Source: Alphaproteobacteria bacterium
Lineage (GTDB): Bacteria > Pseudomonadota > Alphaproteobacteria > Micropepsales > Micropepsaceae
Length of the DNA: 64,000 nt
NCBI GenBank assembly: GCA_947473475.1
Contig: CANJBZ010000018.1
Coordinates: 19,745 to 83,744 of the forward strand
Direction of reading: 5' to 3'
Below, piece by piece: positions 38,331 to 48,718 of the stretch. The translations under genes and the position numbers were made by a program. The notes beneath the pieces are model-generated. The model worked only from the letters and a program-made list of their open reading frames with translations, had not been told where the DNA came from and ran no database searches. The stretch's first letter is position 1; every line of letters begins with the position of its first letter.

Positions 38331-38750
38331 TCAGGTTAGGAGATCCCGTAACATCGGGATGAGAGGAATGTCCGCTGGCGGCATCGGATAGCGATCCGGA
38401 AAGAGCGCCAGATCGCGCGGGCGGACCCATGCGGTTTTCTGGCCTTCGCGGGGTTGCGGAATGCCTTCCCAGCGGCGGCAGAGGAACAGCGGCATCAGCA
38501 GGTGGAATTCTTCGTAGGCGTGGGACGCGAACACGAAGGGCGCCAGGCACGCCTCTTTGATGACGACGCCAAGTTCCTCATGCATCTCGCGAATGACGGT
38601 TTGCTCGGGGCGCTCGCCGTCTTCGATCTTGCCGCCGGGAAATTCCCACAGGCCCGCCATGCTCTTGCCCTCGGGCCGCTGGGCGATCAGCACGCGCTTG
38701 TCCGCGTCGATCAGAACGCACGCGGCCACCAGGACGAGAGGTACGGACAC
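38331..38750 (-). CDS. mutT: 8-oxo-dGTP diphosphatase MutT
   Basis: A 139-residue Nudix hydrolase that removes oxidised dGTP. The Nudix box is GGKIEDGERPEQTVIREMHEELGV. The preceding ADKRVLIAQRPEGKSMAGLWEFPGGK is characteristic of MutT. It follows argJ by 2 bp in the same direction, a conserved alphaproteobacterial pair. Confidence 0.94.
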   Translation of the reverse strand: MSVPLVLVAACVLIDADKRVLIAQRPEGKSMAGLWEFPGGKIEDGERPEQTVIREMHEELGVVIKEACLAPFVFASHAYEEFHLLMPLFLCRRWEGIPQPREGQKTAWVRPRDLALFPDRYPMPPADIPLIPMLRDLLT

Positions 38751-38752
38751 GC

Positions 38753-40087
38753 TCAGCTACGGTAAGAGCCGTTGATGCGGATGTAGCCTTCGGTGAAGTC
38801 GCAGGTCCAGACGCGGGCTTTTCCTTTACCCACGCCGACATCGACCGCTATGGCGACTTCCTGGCCGGAAACGGTCTTGGTGGCGAGTTGCTCATTGTAT
38901 GAGGCTGCCCGCTGCCCGTTCTCCGCGACGACCTGATCGCCGAAGCTGATTTTCAGCTTGTCGCGCTCGGCCATTTCGCCGGCCTTACCGACAGCCGCCA
39001 CGACCCGTCCCCAATTGGCATCGCCGCCTGCGATAGCGGTCTTCACCAGCGGCGAATTGGCAATCGACAGCGCGATCTTTTTTGCCGCTTCGTTGGTCTG
39101 CGCGCCGGTCACGTCGATCTGAATGAGCTTGGAGGCGCCCTCCCCGTCCCGAACCACCTGAAGCGCCAAATCCAGAAGCACGGCATTCAGCCGCTCCTTG
39201 AACGGGTCCAGCCGCTTGTCGGTCGGCTTGGTAATGGTGGGATGCGCCGCGCCCTTGCCCGTCGCAAACAAAATCAGCGTGTCGCTGGTCGAGGTGTCGC
39301 TGTCGACGGTAATGGCGTTGAACGACTTGGCCACAGCGTCGTTGAGCAAGGCCTGCAGCACGGCAGCCGGCAAGTGGGCGTCCGTGAACACAAAGCTCAG
39401 CATGGTCGCCATGTCGGGGGCGATCATGCCCGATCCCTTGGCGATACCGTTGATAGTCACCCGGTGGCCGTCGATCATCGTGGTTGCGGTGGCGAGCTTG
39501 GGATAGGTGTCGGTCGTCATGATGGCTTCGGCTGCGGCCCGCCAGCCGCCCGCAGCGCCTGCCGCCGCGAGGCCGGGCAACGCCTTGACGATCTTCTGGT
39601 ACGGCAGCGGCTCCCCAATGACGCCCGTGGAGGCCATGAACACCTCCTGCGCCCGGCAGCCCACAACCCCGGCAGCCGATTCGGCAACCTCGCGAACGGC
39701 ATCCGCCCCGGCCTGCCCCGTGAAGGCATTGGCATTGCCGCTGTTCACGATGAGAACCCGAGCGGCCCCCCCCGTAAGCTGCTTGCGGCACCAGTCCACC
39801 GGCGCGGACGAGGCCTTGGATTTGGTGAAAACACCCGCCACCTGGGTTCCAGGGGCCAGCACCATCATCAGCACGTCGGTGCGGTCTTTGTATTTGATGC
39901 CGGCCTGGCCGGTTGCCAGCCTGACCCCCGCAAGAGGTGGAACGGGCGCGATAAACCTTGGAGCCAATGGGGATTTTACGTGCGCGGCCTTTTCGGGCGC
40001 CTCGCGCTTCACCGGGACGGCTACCGCCTTGGCTGCGCGCTTCGGCACAGCCTTTCCCCCGGTTTTCTTTGCCCCCTTGGTCGCCAT
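38753..40087 (-). CDS. argJ: Bifunctional glutamate N-acetyltransferase/amino-acid acetyltransferase ArgJ
   Basis: A 444-residue ornithine acetyltransferase of arginine synthesis. The precursor autocleaves before the Thr in [12 protein letters not shown], near residue 230, and the C-terminus ends in [10 protein letters not shown], both conserved. The ATG at 40087 gives an N-terminal extension of about 43 residues rich in Lys, Ala and Pro ([20 protein letters not shown]) before the family core [20 protein letters not shown], which is longer than usual. It heads the argJ-mutT-DUF4265 group. Confidence 0.94.
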   Translation of the reverse strand: MATKGAKKTGGKAVPKRAAKAVAVPVKREAPEKAAHVKSPLAPRFIAPVPPLAGVRLATGQAGIKYKDRTDVLMMVLAPGTQVAGVFTKSKASSAPVDWCRKQLTGGAARVLIVNSGNANAFTGQAGADAVREVAESAAGVVGCRAQEVFMASTGVIGEPLPYQKIVKALPGLAAAGAAGGWRAAAEAIMTTDTYPKLATATTMIDGHRVTINGIAKGSGMIAPDMATMLSFVFTDAHLPAAVLQALLNDAVAKSFNAITVDSDTSTSDTLILFATGKGAAHPTITKPTDKRLDPFKERLNAVLLDLALQVVRDGEGASKLIQIDVTGAQTNEAAKKIALSIANSPLVKTAIAGGDANWGRVVAAVGKAGEMAERDKLKISFGDQVVAENGQRAASYNEQLATKTVSGQEVAIAVDVGVGKGKARVWTCDFTEGYIRINGSYRS

Positions 40088-40170
40088 GGCCGTTCTCTTA
40101 AATCTTGCCACGCCAGCTGCGACTCAAACGTAACAGCCGCACAGCCCCGATTAGGCCTTACTTACGCGAA

Positions 40171-40199
40171 TTGACAAGGGGGGGTGCGGTTCTTATGTC
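40171..40199 (+). promoter_or_regulatory. Possible sigma-70-type promoter of secA
   Basis: A perfect -35 hexamer TTGACA at 40171-40176, a 17-base spacer, and TATGTC at 40194-40199 (three of six bases of the -10 box). It lies about 105 bp upstream of the secA ATG in the gap after argJ. The -35 is strong, the -10 weak. Confidence 0.4.
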
Positions 40200-40304
40200 T
40201 CCCCCGGCCTTCCAAGGCAATGCGCGGGGAGTTGCAACGGCGCGCTCGTATTGAGCGTCTCAAGCCCATCCGTCCGTTTTCTCCCTGGGGCAGGCGAGGA
40301 TTTG

Positions 40305-43178
40305 ATGCTCAGTCTCGACAGTTTTATCCAGCGTCCCTTGAATGCGTTAACCGGCCTCTTCGGTTCCGTAAACGAACGTAAGGTCAAACCTAAACTTGCG
40401 ACGGTCGCGAAGGTCAACGCGCTCGAAGCCGAGTGGCAAAAGAAGTCCGATGCGGAGCTGCTGGCTCTCACGGCCACGTTCAAGGAACGTCTTAAGAACG
40501 GCGAGACCCTGAACGACCTCCTGCCCGAGGCCTTCGCCTCGGTGCGTGAAGCAGCCAAACGCACCCTTGGCCAGCGCCATTTCGACGTTCAGCTGATCGG
40601 CGGCATAGTCCTTCATGAAGGCAAGATTGCCGAAATGAAGACCGGCGAAGGTAAGACGCTGGTCGCCACCCTTCCCGTCTATCTCAATGCTCTCTCCGGC
40701 AAAGGCGTCCACGTCGTCACGGTGAACGACTACCTCGCCAAGCGCGACTCCCAATGGATGGGGCAGATTTACAATTTCCTCGGTCTGTCGGTCGGCGTCA
40801 TCGTGCATGGGCTGACGGATGAGGAGCGCCGCACCAATTACGCCGCAGACGTCACCTACGGCACGAACAACGAGTTCGGCTTCGACTATCTGCGCGACAA
40901 CATGAAATACAATCTCGACCAGATGGCCCAGCGAGGCCACAACTTCGCGATCGTCGACGAAGTGGACTCGATCCTGGTCGATGAAGCGCGCACGCCGCTG
41001 ATTATTTCCGGACCGACGGAGGACCAGTCGGAATTCTACCGCAAGGTCGACGCGCTTATTCCCAGCCTGACCAAAGAAGATTTCGAGTTGGATGAAAAAC
41101 AGCGTTCGGTGACGCTGACGGAAGCCGGTAACGAGCACATGGTCGAGCTGCTGCGCAGCGTCGATGCGCTGGAAGAAGGCGACCTCTACGACATCAACAA
41201 CATCAGCGTTGTCCACCACGTGAATCAGGCGCTGCGCGCGCACAAACTGTTTCAGATCGACAAGGATTACATCGTCAAGGACAGCAAGGTCATCATCATC
41301 GACGAATTCACCGGCCGCATGATGGAAGGCCGCCGGTATTCCGATGGCCTGCATCAGGCGCTGGAAGCCAAGGAACGCGCGACGATCCAGTCGGAAAACG
41401 TGACACTGGCCTCGATCACCTTCCAGAATTACTTCCGGCTTTACAGCAAGCTCGCGGGCATGACCGGAACGGCCATGACCGAGGCCGGCGAATTCATGGA
41501 CATCTACAATCTCGACGTGATCGAAATTCCGACCAACCGCCCGATTCAGCGGCAGGATGCGGACGACGAAGTCTATCGCACCGCCGACGAAAAAGACCGC
41601 GCCATCGTCACGCAGATCGCCGAGTGCCACATGAAGGGCCAGCCGGTTCTAGTAGGCACGGTCTCGATCGAAAAGTCCGAAGAACTCGACGCCAAACTGC
41701 GCGACCGCAACTACATCCGCGAAACCGGGCAGGAACTTCTGGATCGTGCGAAGAAGCTCGGCGATACGCCGCAAGGTAAAGAGCATCGCGAAATCGGCGA
41801 ATATCTTCTGAAACTTTCCGGTCATGCCGACGCCATTCCGCACAACGTGCTGAATGCGCGCTACCACGAGCAGGAAGCCTATATCGTGGCCCAGGCTGGG
41901 CGTTCGCACGGCGTCACCATCGCCACCAACATGGCCGGACGCGGCACGGATATTCAGCTCGGCGGCAATTTAGAGATGCGCACCGGCGTGGAGCTGCAAG
42001 GCGTCACCGATCCCGTTGAACGGGAACGGCGCATTGCGGAAATCAAAACCGAGATCGCCGCCGACAAAGAGAAAGTGATCGCCGCCGGCGGCCTGTTTAT
42101 TTTGGGTACGGAGCGTCACGAAAGCCGGCGCATCGACAACCAGCTTCGCGGCCGTTCGGGACGCCAGGGCGATCCGGGCGCCTCCAAATTCTTCCTTAGC
42201 CTGCAAGACGATCTGATGCGCATTTTCGGCTCCGAGCGGATGGACGCCATCCTGCAGCGCCTGGGCCTGGAACGCGGCGAGGCCATCGCCCATCCATGGG
42301 TAAACAAGGCGCTGGAAAAGGCGCAGCAGAAGGTCGAAGCGCGCAACTTCGAAATTCGCAAGAACCTGCTGAAATTCGACAACGTGCTCAACGATCAGCG
42401 CAAGGTGATCTTCGAGCAGCGCCTGGACATCATGCGCGCGGAAGAAGTGGATGAAGTCATCGCCGAAATGCGCACCCAGGTGATCGACGACACGGTCGCC
42501 CGCCACATTCCGGAACGCGCTTATGCCGAACAATGGGATGCACCGGGGCTCGAACAGGAAATCAACAGCACCTTCGGATTTGAACTTCCGATCGTCGAAT
42601 GGACGAAGGAAGAAGGCATTGCCGAAGAAGAGGTGAAAGAGCGGATTACCAAAGCCGTCGCCGACCGCGTGCAGCAGCGCGGCGAGAGTTTCGGCCCGGA
42701 AATCGTTCGTTATCTGGAAAAGGCGATCCTGCTTCAGACGCTCGACCATGATTGGCGCGAGCACATCATCCAGCTCGAACATTTGCGCCAATATGTGGGC
42801 CTGCGCGGCTATGGCCAGCGCGATCCGCTGAACGAGTACAAGAGCGAAGCGCTGACGCTGTTCGAAGGCCTGCTCGCACGGCTGCGGACTGATGTGGTGC
42901 GGCAGCTCATGCATGTGCAGGTGCGCACCGGCGAGCCGCCGCCGGTTCAGGAACCGCCGCCCCTGCCGCGCATGGAAGGCCATCACATCAATCCGCTCAC
43001 GGGCGAAGACGAATTCGAGCAAACATCCGCCATGTCCACTCAGGGCATGCGGTTGCGCGATTCAGGTCCGGCGATCGATCAGAACGATCAAGCCACGTGG
43101 GGGAAAGTCAGCCGCAACGCCGCCTGCCCGTGCGGCTCCGGTAAAAAATACAAGCACTGCCACGGCGAACTCGCCTAG
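40305..43178 (+). CDS. secA: Preprotein translocase subunit SecA
   Basis: A 957-residue motor ATPase driving Sec-dependent export. Walker A is [15 protein letters not shown], the DEAD-like motif is [22 protein letters not shown], and RGTDIQLGG and [18 protein letters not shown] are further helicase motifs. The C-terminal zinc-binding SecB/ribosome site is [14 protein letters not shown]. The ATG at 40305 is chosen for the family N-terminus. It stands alone, divergent from argJ. Confidence 0.97.
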   Translation: MLSLDSFIQRPLNALTGLFGSVNERKVKPKLATVAKVNALEAEWQKKSDAELLALTATFKERLKNGETLNDLLPEAFASVREAAKRTLGQRHFDVQLIGGIVLHEGKIAEMKTGEGKTLVATLPVYLNALSGKGVHVVTVNDYLAKRDSQWMGQIYNFLGLSVGVIVHGLTDEERRTNYAADVTYGTNNEFGFDYLRDNMKYNLDQMAQRGHNFAIVDEVDSILVDEARTPLIISGPTEDQSEFYRKVDALIPSLTKEDFELDEKQRSVTLTEAGNEHMVELLRSVDALEEGDLYDINNISVVHHVNQALRAHKLFQIDKDYIVKDSKVIIIDEFTGRMMEGRRYSDGLHQALEAKERATIQSENVTLASITFQNYFRLYSKLAGMTGTAMTEAGEFMDIYNLDVIEIPTNRPIQRQDADDEVYRTADEKDRAIVTQIAECHMKGQPVLVGTVSIEKSEELDAKLRDRNYIRETGQELLDRAKKLGDTPQGKEHREIGEYLLKLSGHADAIPHNVLNARYHEQEAYIVAQAGRSHGVTIATNMAGRGTDIQLGGNLEMRTGVELQGVTDPVERERRIAEIKTEIAADKEKVIAAGGLFILGTERHESRRIDNQLRGRSGRQGDPGASKFFLSLQDDLMRIFGSERMDAILQRLGLERGEAIAHPWVNKALEKAQQKVEARNFEIRKNLLKFDNVLNDQRKVIFEQRLDIMRAEEVDEVIAEMRTQVIDDTVARHIPERAYAEQWDAPGLEQEINSTFGFELPIVEWTKEEGIAEEEVKERITKAVADRVQQRGESFGPEIVRYLEKAILLQTLDHDWREHIIQLEHLRQYVGLRGYGQRDPLNEYKSEALTLFEGLLARLRTDVVRQLMHVQVRTGEPPPVQEPPPLPRMEGHHINPLTGEDEFEQTSAMSTQGMRLRDSGPAIDQNDQATWGKVSRNAACPCGSGKKYKHCHGELA

Positions 43179-43205
43179 CGCCCGCCTGAGAAGCCTTCGT
43201 CTGCT

Positions 43206-43234
43206 GAGTATCCCCGGCGAAGCCGGGGATACTC
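43206..43234. terminator. Perfect 13-bp hairpin after secA
   Basis: GAGTATCCCCGGC (43206-43218), loop GAA, GCCGGGGATACTC (43222-43234) pair without mismatch, 28 bp after the secA stop. No U-run follows at once, so it may be a REP-like element working as a stabiliser or terminator. Confidence 0.5.
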
Positions 43235-43387
43235 GAAACACGCACGGTTTCAACAACGGCAAATTTTTCGCAGGAATTAACACATCGCTTACGCAATACG
43301 TGAAAGCGCACGGGAATAGCGTCGCCTGGCAACAGCTCTTAACCCACTCCGGCGTATAGCTGGCCGTGTGGTGGCGGAGTTGTTTGT

Positions 43388-44356
43388 ATGGCCAGATTTC
43401 CGAAGTCGCTTATATCCCTCTGCGCTGCCGCGTGTTTGAGCCTGCTCGGCGGCCATGCACGGGCGGCAAGCGATGCCACGGCGATCCCAAATTTACGCCC
43501 AGCCCTCGATTCGCAAGTGCTGCAGCCCGCCATGTGGAAACTCACCGGGGGGAAGAGCACGATCTACATTCTGGGATCGCTGCACGCGCTGCCGGAAAAA
43601 TTTACCTGGCGCACGCCCGCCGTCGACAAGGCCATCGCTTCGGCGGACGTTTTCCTGTTCGAAACGAACATCGATTTCGCCACGGCAGAACTGCATTATT
43701 TCATCGACCGCCAAGGCTATCTGCCGCGCGGGCAAACGCTTCGCCAGAGGCTTTCACCGGTGGCGCTCGAACAATATTCCGCGCTCATAACGGACAGGCG
43801 CCTCGACAAGAATGTGCTCGATTACCTTCGGCCCGGTGTCGCGCTTTGGGTCATCAATCTGACGGGCGGCGCCAAGACGGACACCAGACTGGTGCCCGGC
43901 GTCGATGCGGAGTTGCTCCGCTACGCGAAGGGGCACGCCAAACAGGTCGGTTATCTGGAAACGCTGCAATCGCAATTCGAAATGATCGCGCAGCTCGGCG
44001 GCGGCGCCCAAACAAAGATGCTGGAAAAGTCGCTCGCCGAGATGAGCAAGGCCGAAAACAAATATCCGGCGCTGCTGGCCGCCTGGTCGGAAGGCGATTT
44101 GCCAAAACTGATGTCCGCCGACGATGAGGACCCGGAGCAGAAAGTGCTGCTTCTCGACAACCGCAACAAGGCGTGGCTGCCAAAGATCGAAGCGCTGCTG
44201 ACGACTTCCAAGACATATCTGATTACCGTCGGCGCGGCCCATCTCGCCGGCAAGAACAGCGTCATCGATCTGATGTGCCAAAAGCACTGGAAATTGCAGC
44301 GCGTTCAGACGGGCGCCGGCAAGCCTCCGCAGGCGTGCCCAGGCGCCATCGGATAA
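43388..44356 (+). CDS. TraB/GumN family protein
   Basis: A 322-residue exported protein. The signal peptide is MARFPKSLISLCAAACLSLLGGHARA. The family motif GX2H appears as YILGSLHALP near residue 62, and the second conserved GxxH as LITVGAAHLAGKNSVIDL near the end. TraB/GumN proteins belong to the Tiki-like metalloprotease-type fold; in bacteria they are of unknown substrate. It follows secA by 209 bp, with a hairpin between. Confidence 0.88.
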   Translation: MARFPKSLISLCAAACLSLLGGHARAASDATAIPNLRPALDSQVLQPAMWKLTGGKSTIYILGSLHALPEKFTWRTPAVDKAIASADVFLFETNIDFATAELHYFIDRQGYLPRGQTLRQRLSPVALEQYSALITDRRLDKNVLDYLRPGVALWVINLTGGAKTDTRLVPGVDAELLRYAKGHAKQVGYLETLQSQFEMIAQLGGGAQTKMLEKSLAEMSKAENKYPALLAAWSEGDLPKLMSADDEDPEQKVLLLDNRNKAWLPKIEALLTTSKTYLITVGAAHLAGKNSVIDLMCQKHWKLQRVQTGAGKPPQACPGAIG

Positions 44357-44378
44357 CGCGCGCCATCGGATGAGGGCG

Positions 44379-45362
44379 TTACGCCGTCTCCAGAGTGCCG
44401 ATCTGCAGATATTTCTCGCGGCGCAGACGCTTTAGTTCTTCCGCGGGATGTCCTGACAATTCGTTGAGGGCGCGTTCGATGGTATCGCCTGCCACTTGAA
44501 CGGCACGTTCCGGTGCGCGATGCGCGCCACCGACCGGCTCGGGAATGATTCCGTCAATCACCTTGATCGACAGCAGGTCCTGCGCGGTGATTTTCATTGC
44601 AGCGGCGGCGTCTGCCGCCTTGTCGGATTTGTGCCACAGGATCGACGCACAGCCTTCCGGTGAGATCACCGAATAGATCGAATGCTCCAGCATGTAGACG
44701 CGATTGGCCGCGGCAATGGCAACCGCCCCGCCCGATCCGCCTTCACCGATAATGGTCGCGACAAAGGGTGTCTTCAGGGAAAGGCACGCCTGGGTGCTCC
44801 GCGCGATCGCTTCCGCCTGCCCGCGCTCCTCCGCGCCAATGCCGGGATAGGCGCCTGCCGTATCGACCAAGGAAATCACCGGCAACCCGAAGCGGTTGGC
44901 CATCTCAATGAGGCGCTGGACCTTGCGATAGCCTTCCGGCATGGCCATGCCGAAATTGTGCAGCAAACGCGATTTGGTGTCGTTGCCCTTCTCTTGACCC
45001 ACGAGCGCGACCGGCCGCCCTCTGAAACGGCCGAGCCCGGTGACGATCGCCTTGTCTTCGCCATAGAGCCGGTCGCCAGCGAGCGGTGTGAAGTCCGCGA
45101 TCAAGCCCCGGATATAATCGGAAAAATGCGGCCGCCCTGGATGGCGCGCGACCTGCGCCTTCTGCCAAGGCGACAGTCTGGCGTAGATATCGGCAACCGC
45201 CTGGGAAGACTTGGCCTGAAGCCGGGCGATTTCCTCCTCCACGTTGACGGGGGGATTGCGTGCAGCTTCGTCGTCGGTCTTTCCCGAACCGAGCTGGCGC
45301 AGCTCTTCGATTTTGCCTTCGAGATCGGCAATGGGTTTTTCAAAATCGAGGAATACATTCAT
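44379..45362 (-). CDS. accA: Acetyl-CoA carboxylase carboxyltransferase subunit alpha
   Basis: A 327-residue subunit that, with AccD, transfers carboxyl from biotin to acetyl-CoA, giving malonyl-CoA for fatty acids. It has the N-terminal coiled-coil (FEKPIADLEGKIEELRQL), GDRLYGEDKAIVTGLGRFRGRPVALVGQEKG, and the oxyanion-hole region GEGGSGGAVAIAAANRVYMLEHSIYSVISPEGCASILW. The ATG at 45362 is chosen; the frame is open far upstream. It follows xerD by 62 bp on the same strand. Confidence 0.96.
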   Translation of the reverse strand: MNVFLDFEKPIADLEGKIEELRQLGSGKTDDEAARNPPVNVEEEIARLQAKSSQAVADIYARLSPWQKAQVARHPGRPHFSDYIRGLIADFTPLAGDRLYGEDKAIVTGLGRFRGRPVALVGQEKGNDTKSRLLHNFGMAMPEGYRKVQRLIEMANRFGLPVISLVDTAGAYPGIGAEERGQAEAIARSTQACLSLKTPFVATIIGEGGSGGAVAIAAANRVYMLEHSIYSVISPEGCASILWHKSDKAADAAAAMKITAQDLLSIKVIDGIIPEPVGGAHRAPERAVQVAGDTIERALNELSGHPAEELKRLRREKYLQIGTLETA

Positions 45363-45424
45363 CGCAATAGACCTAAACGGCGGCGGACAGTGGCAAGCAG
45401 CGGCATAGCTGTCAAACGTGCCGC

Positions 45425-46405
45425 CTATGGCTTGCCGGCACCGGCGCGCTTGCGCCCCCTTGCCAGGGGGTGAGCGGATTCGACGGTTTGCCACAAACGG
45501 TCGCTGGCGACATGGGTGTAAATCTGCGTGGTGGAAATGTCGGCATGACCGAGCAGGGTCTGAACGCTTCTCAGGTCCGCGCCGCCTTCCACGAGATGGG
45601 TTGCGAAGGCATGGCGCAGAACGTGCGGCGAGAGGCGCTCCGGGTCCATTCCCGCCTTGATGGCAAGGTCTTTCAGCATTTGGTGGCAACGCCGCCGCGT
45701 CAGATGCGCTTCCTTCCCACGCGACGGAAAGAGATAGCGCGCCGCCAGAACGGCAAGTTTTCCCCGCGGCAGGAAGGCCTCACGCAGCGGTAAATAGCCA
45801 TCCAGTGCCGCGCGGGCCGCCCCGCCAAGCGGCGCCATGCGTTCGCGGCCGCCTTTCCCGCGCACATGCATGAAACGCTCGCGCGTTCTGACGGACGCCA
45901 AAGGCATTTCAACCAGCTCGCTGATGCGCAGTCCGGACGCATAAAGCATTTCCACGATGCACAGCAGGCGGGCGCCTTCGGGGGATTCATCGGCGCCTTC
46001 GCGGGCGGCTTCGACGAGCTTCAACGCCTCCTCGGCGGAAAGGATTTTCGGCAACGGCCGCGTCAGACGCGGCGCGGCGACAGCGCCGCATGGGTCGTCG
46101 GTTCTGATACCCTCGCTATAGAGAAATCCGTAAAACCGCCGCAGCGCCGACAATTTTCGTGCCTGGGACGAGGCCTTTATCGCAGCATCTGACAGGGAAG
46201 CCAGAAATCCGCGGACATGCTCGCGCGCGGCTTCCGCCAAGTCGCTGCGCTGCCGCCGGCAGTGCTCGGCGAAATCCAGAAGGTCGCGGCGATAGGCCTC
46301 CAGCGTGTTGCCTGCCGCCCCCCGCTCCGCACTCATCATGTCCAGAAACGATTCGATCAGCCGGCGGTCCTTGTCGGAGCCGCGCACCGGCCTCGGTCTG
46401 CTCAT
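45425..46405 (-). CDS. xerD: Tyrosine recombinase XerD
   Basis: A 326-residue site-specific recombinase resolving chromosome dimers at dif with its partner XerC. The catalytic residues lie in LYASGLRISELVEM (Arg I), SPHVLRHAFATHLVEGG (HxLR), LLGHADISTTQIYTHV (His/Tyr). The N-terminal core-binding domain is SFLDMMSAERGAAGNTLEAYRRDLLDF. The start overlaps the stop of the 654-residue protein gene by 4 bp. XerD is preferred over XerC by its place next to accA. Confidence 0.92.
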   Translation of the reverse strand: MSRPRPVRGSDKDRRLIESFLDMMSAERGAAGNTLEAYRRDLLDFAEHCRRQRSDLAEAAREHVRGFLASLSDAAIKASSQARKLSALRRFYGFLYSEGIRTDDPCGAVAAPRLTRPLPKILSAEEALKLVEAAREGADESPEGARLLCIVEMLYASGLRISELVEMPLASVRTRERFMHVRGKGGRERMAPLGGAARAALDGYLPLREAFLPRGKLAVLAARYLFPSRGKEAHLTRRRCHQMLKDLAIKAGMDPERLSPHVLRHAFATHLVEGGADLRSVQTLLGHADISTTQIYTHVASDRLWQTVESAHPLARGRKRAGAGKP

Positions 46406-48366
46406 GGCCCCGCCACTGCTCCGGCGCGCGGCCGCAGCAGAAACGCTTCGGTTGCCAGCGCGTGCGCGGCATCGTGAATGCCGGCGGTTTGCAGTGCGCG
46501 GACCAGACGCACAACCACATCCGGCGCGAGATCGCGCGCGCCTTGCGGTCCCATGGCCGTGGCGACCGACAGGGCAACTTCGCCACTCGCATCGGCGAGT
46601 GCGGCTTTGTCGATCCGCTGCATCAGCGCGGCCGGCGGCCGGCGGCCCGGCGATGGCTGCGCCAGCAGAGGCTCCACAGCCGCTTGCGCATCGCGCGCGT
46701 TGAGCTCGCCCAAGGCATCGAAAAGTCCAAGATCGAGCGTGGCGCGCGTCAACACGGCCTGTGGCGGTTTCGGCTTTGGCGGGGGCGGAGGAAGCGGCGG
46801 CAGGGACGTGGTTGCGTCGGGCATTGATGGATCGGGCGTTGCGGCATCGGGCATGGGGTCGATGGAGACAATCACAGGCTCGGGCGGCGGGTACACAATA
46901 ACCGCCAGATCTTCCAGGAGCCGCCGGGCGCCGGGAACCCGCCGTGCATTGGGTGCGATCAGCGCTAAAGACAATTCCAATTGATCGACGGTCTCGGCCA
47001 TCCCAGGTGCATTGCGATCCAGAATGTCGAACCAGCGTTGCGCTGCCTCAGGCTTTCCGGCCAGCAGCAAAGCGCGAACCATCAATTCGGACCAATTCGC
47101 CCAATCGGGCGCCGGCACAACGTTGCTGGCTTCGTTGGCGTACAATTCGGAGACTTGCGCGAGCTGGCCTTCACGCTCTGCGATTTCAAAGCTGGCGTGC
47201 AGAATTTCGGCCTGCGCCGCTTCTGTCCGTGCCGCTTTGAACGCGGCACGCAACCCCGAAAGCCCGTTGAGGAACGGCTCCGTCCGCGAAAGAGCGACGG
47301 CGCCGTCGATATCGCGCGCCGTAAACATCGCGAAATCCAGAACGTCCGCAAAAATCGGTGTGGGCAGAGCCCCGGCGCGCAACAGCTTCTCGGCAGCAGC
47401 CAGCCGCAGCGGCCGGGGTGTCGCCGTTGAAGCAACAGCCAGCAGATTGGCGGGAGCGCCAAGCGCAGTCGCCATTTCCTGCGTCAGGGGCAGCTTTTGT
47501 TTGCTCATCATTACAATGTGGAGGGAGTCCGGATAGCGGATGGTCGAAGGCGCCACAGGCTTTCCGGCGATCATCCCATCCAACAAAGTCAGGAACGCCG
47601 GATCGGCCAGCCCCTGCTCGCGGATCACCGCACGGGTCAATTCCAGCGGCCCCGTGTCGCCCGTCACCGCATAACAATAAGCGCGCAGCTCGACCCAGAA
47701 CGATTCCGCCGTATCCAAACGTTGCGCGGTCAAGTCGCTACAGGCATCCGTATCGCGCCCGGCATACAGCAAGGCATCGGTCTGGGCCCGCAGGATCTCC
47801 GCATTCATCGGGGCTTGAATACGCAGCGCCAGATTGGCGGCGTCTTCGACATAGCCGCCTTCCATCAGCTTCGTCAGGCGCAGCCAATTGAAGGAGACGT
47901 TGGAGCGGCCCGGCGGCGGGGGTGCGGCGGTCAGCAGCAGTTTGCGCATCAACAGACGATAGGCGGCTGACGGCGTAGACACGGGCATGTTTTGGAGCAG
48001 GGTAACCGTGGCGCCCCGCTCGCTTGCTTGCCAGGCTGTGTTGCCCAGGCCGCCTGCGGCGTTGTCCAACGTGCCCGCCACTGGTCCTTCGACCGTGCCA
48101 AGGTCACCGACCTGAACCGCCACACCCCGCATCGGAATCCCTATCGGCGCCTGCGCCGGAACGGACGGCATTGCGGATGTGGCGTCGCTGCCCACGTCTC
48201 CGCCTGGCATTTGGTCGAGGGGCGCCGGGCCGGGGGGAGGCGCTTGTTGCTCTGCCGGCGCTGGTTCCTGCCCGGCACTCTCCCCAGCCAGAAGCAGCGC
48301 AGCCGCGATCGCCGCTGCTGCAAATCCAGCCTTTACTTTCGACTGTACCAAACCGCTGCGCGACAT
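46402..48366 (-). CDS. Uncharacterised exported 654-residue protein
   Basis: I do not recognise a named family. The ATG at 48366 gives a signal peptide (MSRSGLVQSKVKAGFAAAAIAAALLLAGESAGQ). The mature protein is Ala-rich and helical, perhaps TPR- or HEAT-like (IRAQTDALLYAGRDTDACSDL, LRLAAAEKLLRAGALPTPIFADV, ALLLAGKPEAAQRWFDILDR). Around residues 530-560 it has a proline-rich spacer (TSLPPLPPPPPKPKPPQAV). A periplasmic scaffold is a guess. It overlaps xerD by 4 bp and has a small membrane-protein gene just upstream. Confidence 0.7.
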   Translation of the reverse strand: MSRSGLVQSKVKAGFAAAAIAAALLLAGESAGQEPAPAEQQAPPPGPAPLDQMPGGDVGSDATSAMPSVPAQAPIGIPMRGVAVQVGDLGTVEGPVAGTLDNAAGGLGNTAWQASERGATVTLLQNMPVSTPSAAYRLLMRKLLLTAAPPPPGRSNVSFNWLRLTKLMEGGYVEDAANLALRIQAPMNAEILRAQTDALLYAGRDTDACSDLTAQRLDTAESFWVELRAYCYAVTGDTGPLELTRAVIREQGLADPAFLTLLDGMIAGKPVAPSTIRYPDSLHIVMMSKQKLPLTQEMATALGAPANLLAVASTATPRPLRLAAAEKLLRAGALPTPIFADVLDFAMFTARDIDGAVALSRTEPFLNGLSGLRAAFKAARTEAAQAEILHASFEIAEREGQLAQVSELYANEASNVVPAPDWANWSELMVRALLLAGKPEAAQRWFDILDRNAPGMAETVDQLELSLALIAPNARRVPGARRLLEDLAVIVYPPPEPVIVSIDPMPDAATPDPSMPDATTSLPPLPPPPPKPKPPQAVLTRATLDLGLFDALGELNARDAQAAVEPLLAQPSPGRRPPAALMQRIDKAALADASGEVALSVATAMGPQGARDLAPDVVVRLVRALQTAGIHDAAHALATEAFLLRPRAGAVAGP

Positions 48367-48367
48367 C

Positions 48368-48505
48368 TCACTTCGGGAATTGGCTATCGGGGAGAACCTG
48401 TTCGATTGGATGCTGTGCAGGGCCCCTGCTTGCGCCATAGAACGCCAAAGCACCGGCCCCGATCACGCAGACTACCACAAAAGCCAGGAGCAGCTTCCAA
48501 CCCAT
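48368..48505 (-). CDS. Small single-span membrane protein (45 aa)
   Basis: A 45-residue protein, MGWKLLLAFVVVCVIGAGALA... with one hydrophobic N-terminal span and a polar tail (PAQHPIEQVLPDSQFPK). I chose the ATG at 48505, preceded by AAAGGAA, over the longer in-frame start at 48664 which would include nonconserved sequence. The stop is 1 bp before the start of the exported 654-residue protein gene, so the two are cotranscribed. Function unknown. Confidence 0.55.
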   Translation of the reverse strand: MGWKLLLAFVVVCVIGAGALAFYGASRGPAQHPIEQVLPDSQFPK

Positions 48506-48654
48506 CGAAGGCAAATTCCTTTCGTGCCGCTCTGCTCCTGGACTCGCTGGAGCATGCTTAAGATTTGTGGCGGAATTGGTATCTGTCGCGCAAGACGCAG
48601 AAGCGGCAAAACGCACATTAAACAGTGGGATCGCCGCGGCGCGGGATTGCACCC

Positions 48655-48713
48655 TAGAGCGCAATCCGGCGAAGTGGATACCGGTTCGCCGTTAGATTGC
48701 GCGGCAAACCAAG
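48655..48713. repeat. Dispersed hairpin repeat, copy 2
   Basis: A 59-bp element, TAGAGCGCAATCCGGC ... GCGGCAAACCAAG, almost the same as 9183-9242. GCGCAATC and GATTGCGC, and CGGCGAA and TTCGCCG, are inverted, so a bulged hairpin is expected. Confidence 0.75.
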
Positions 48714-48718
48714 CATCG

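Noticed and set aside
40347..41630. 427-codon antisense frame over secA
   Set aside because: Shadow of the SecA gene, whose motifs and length are complete.
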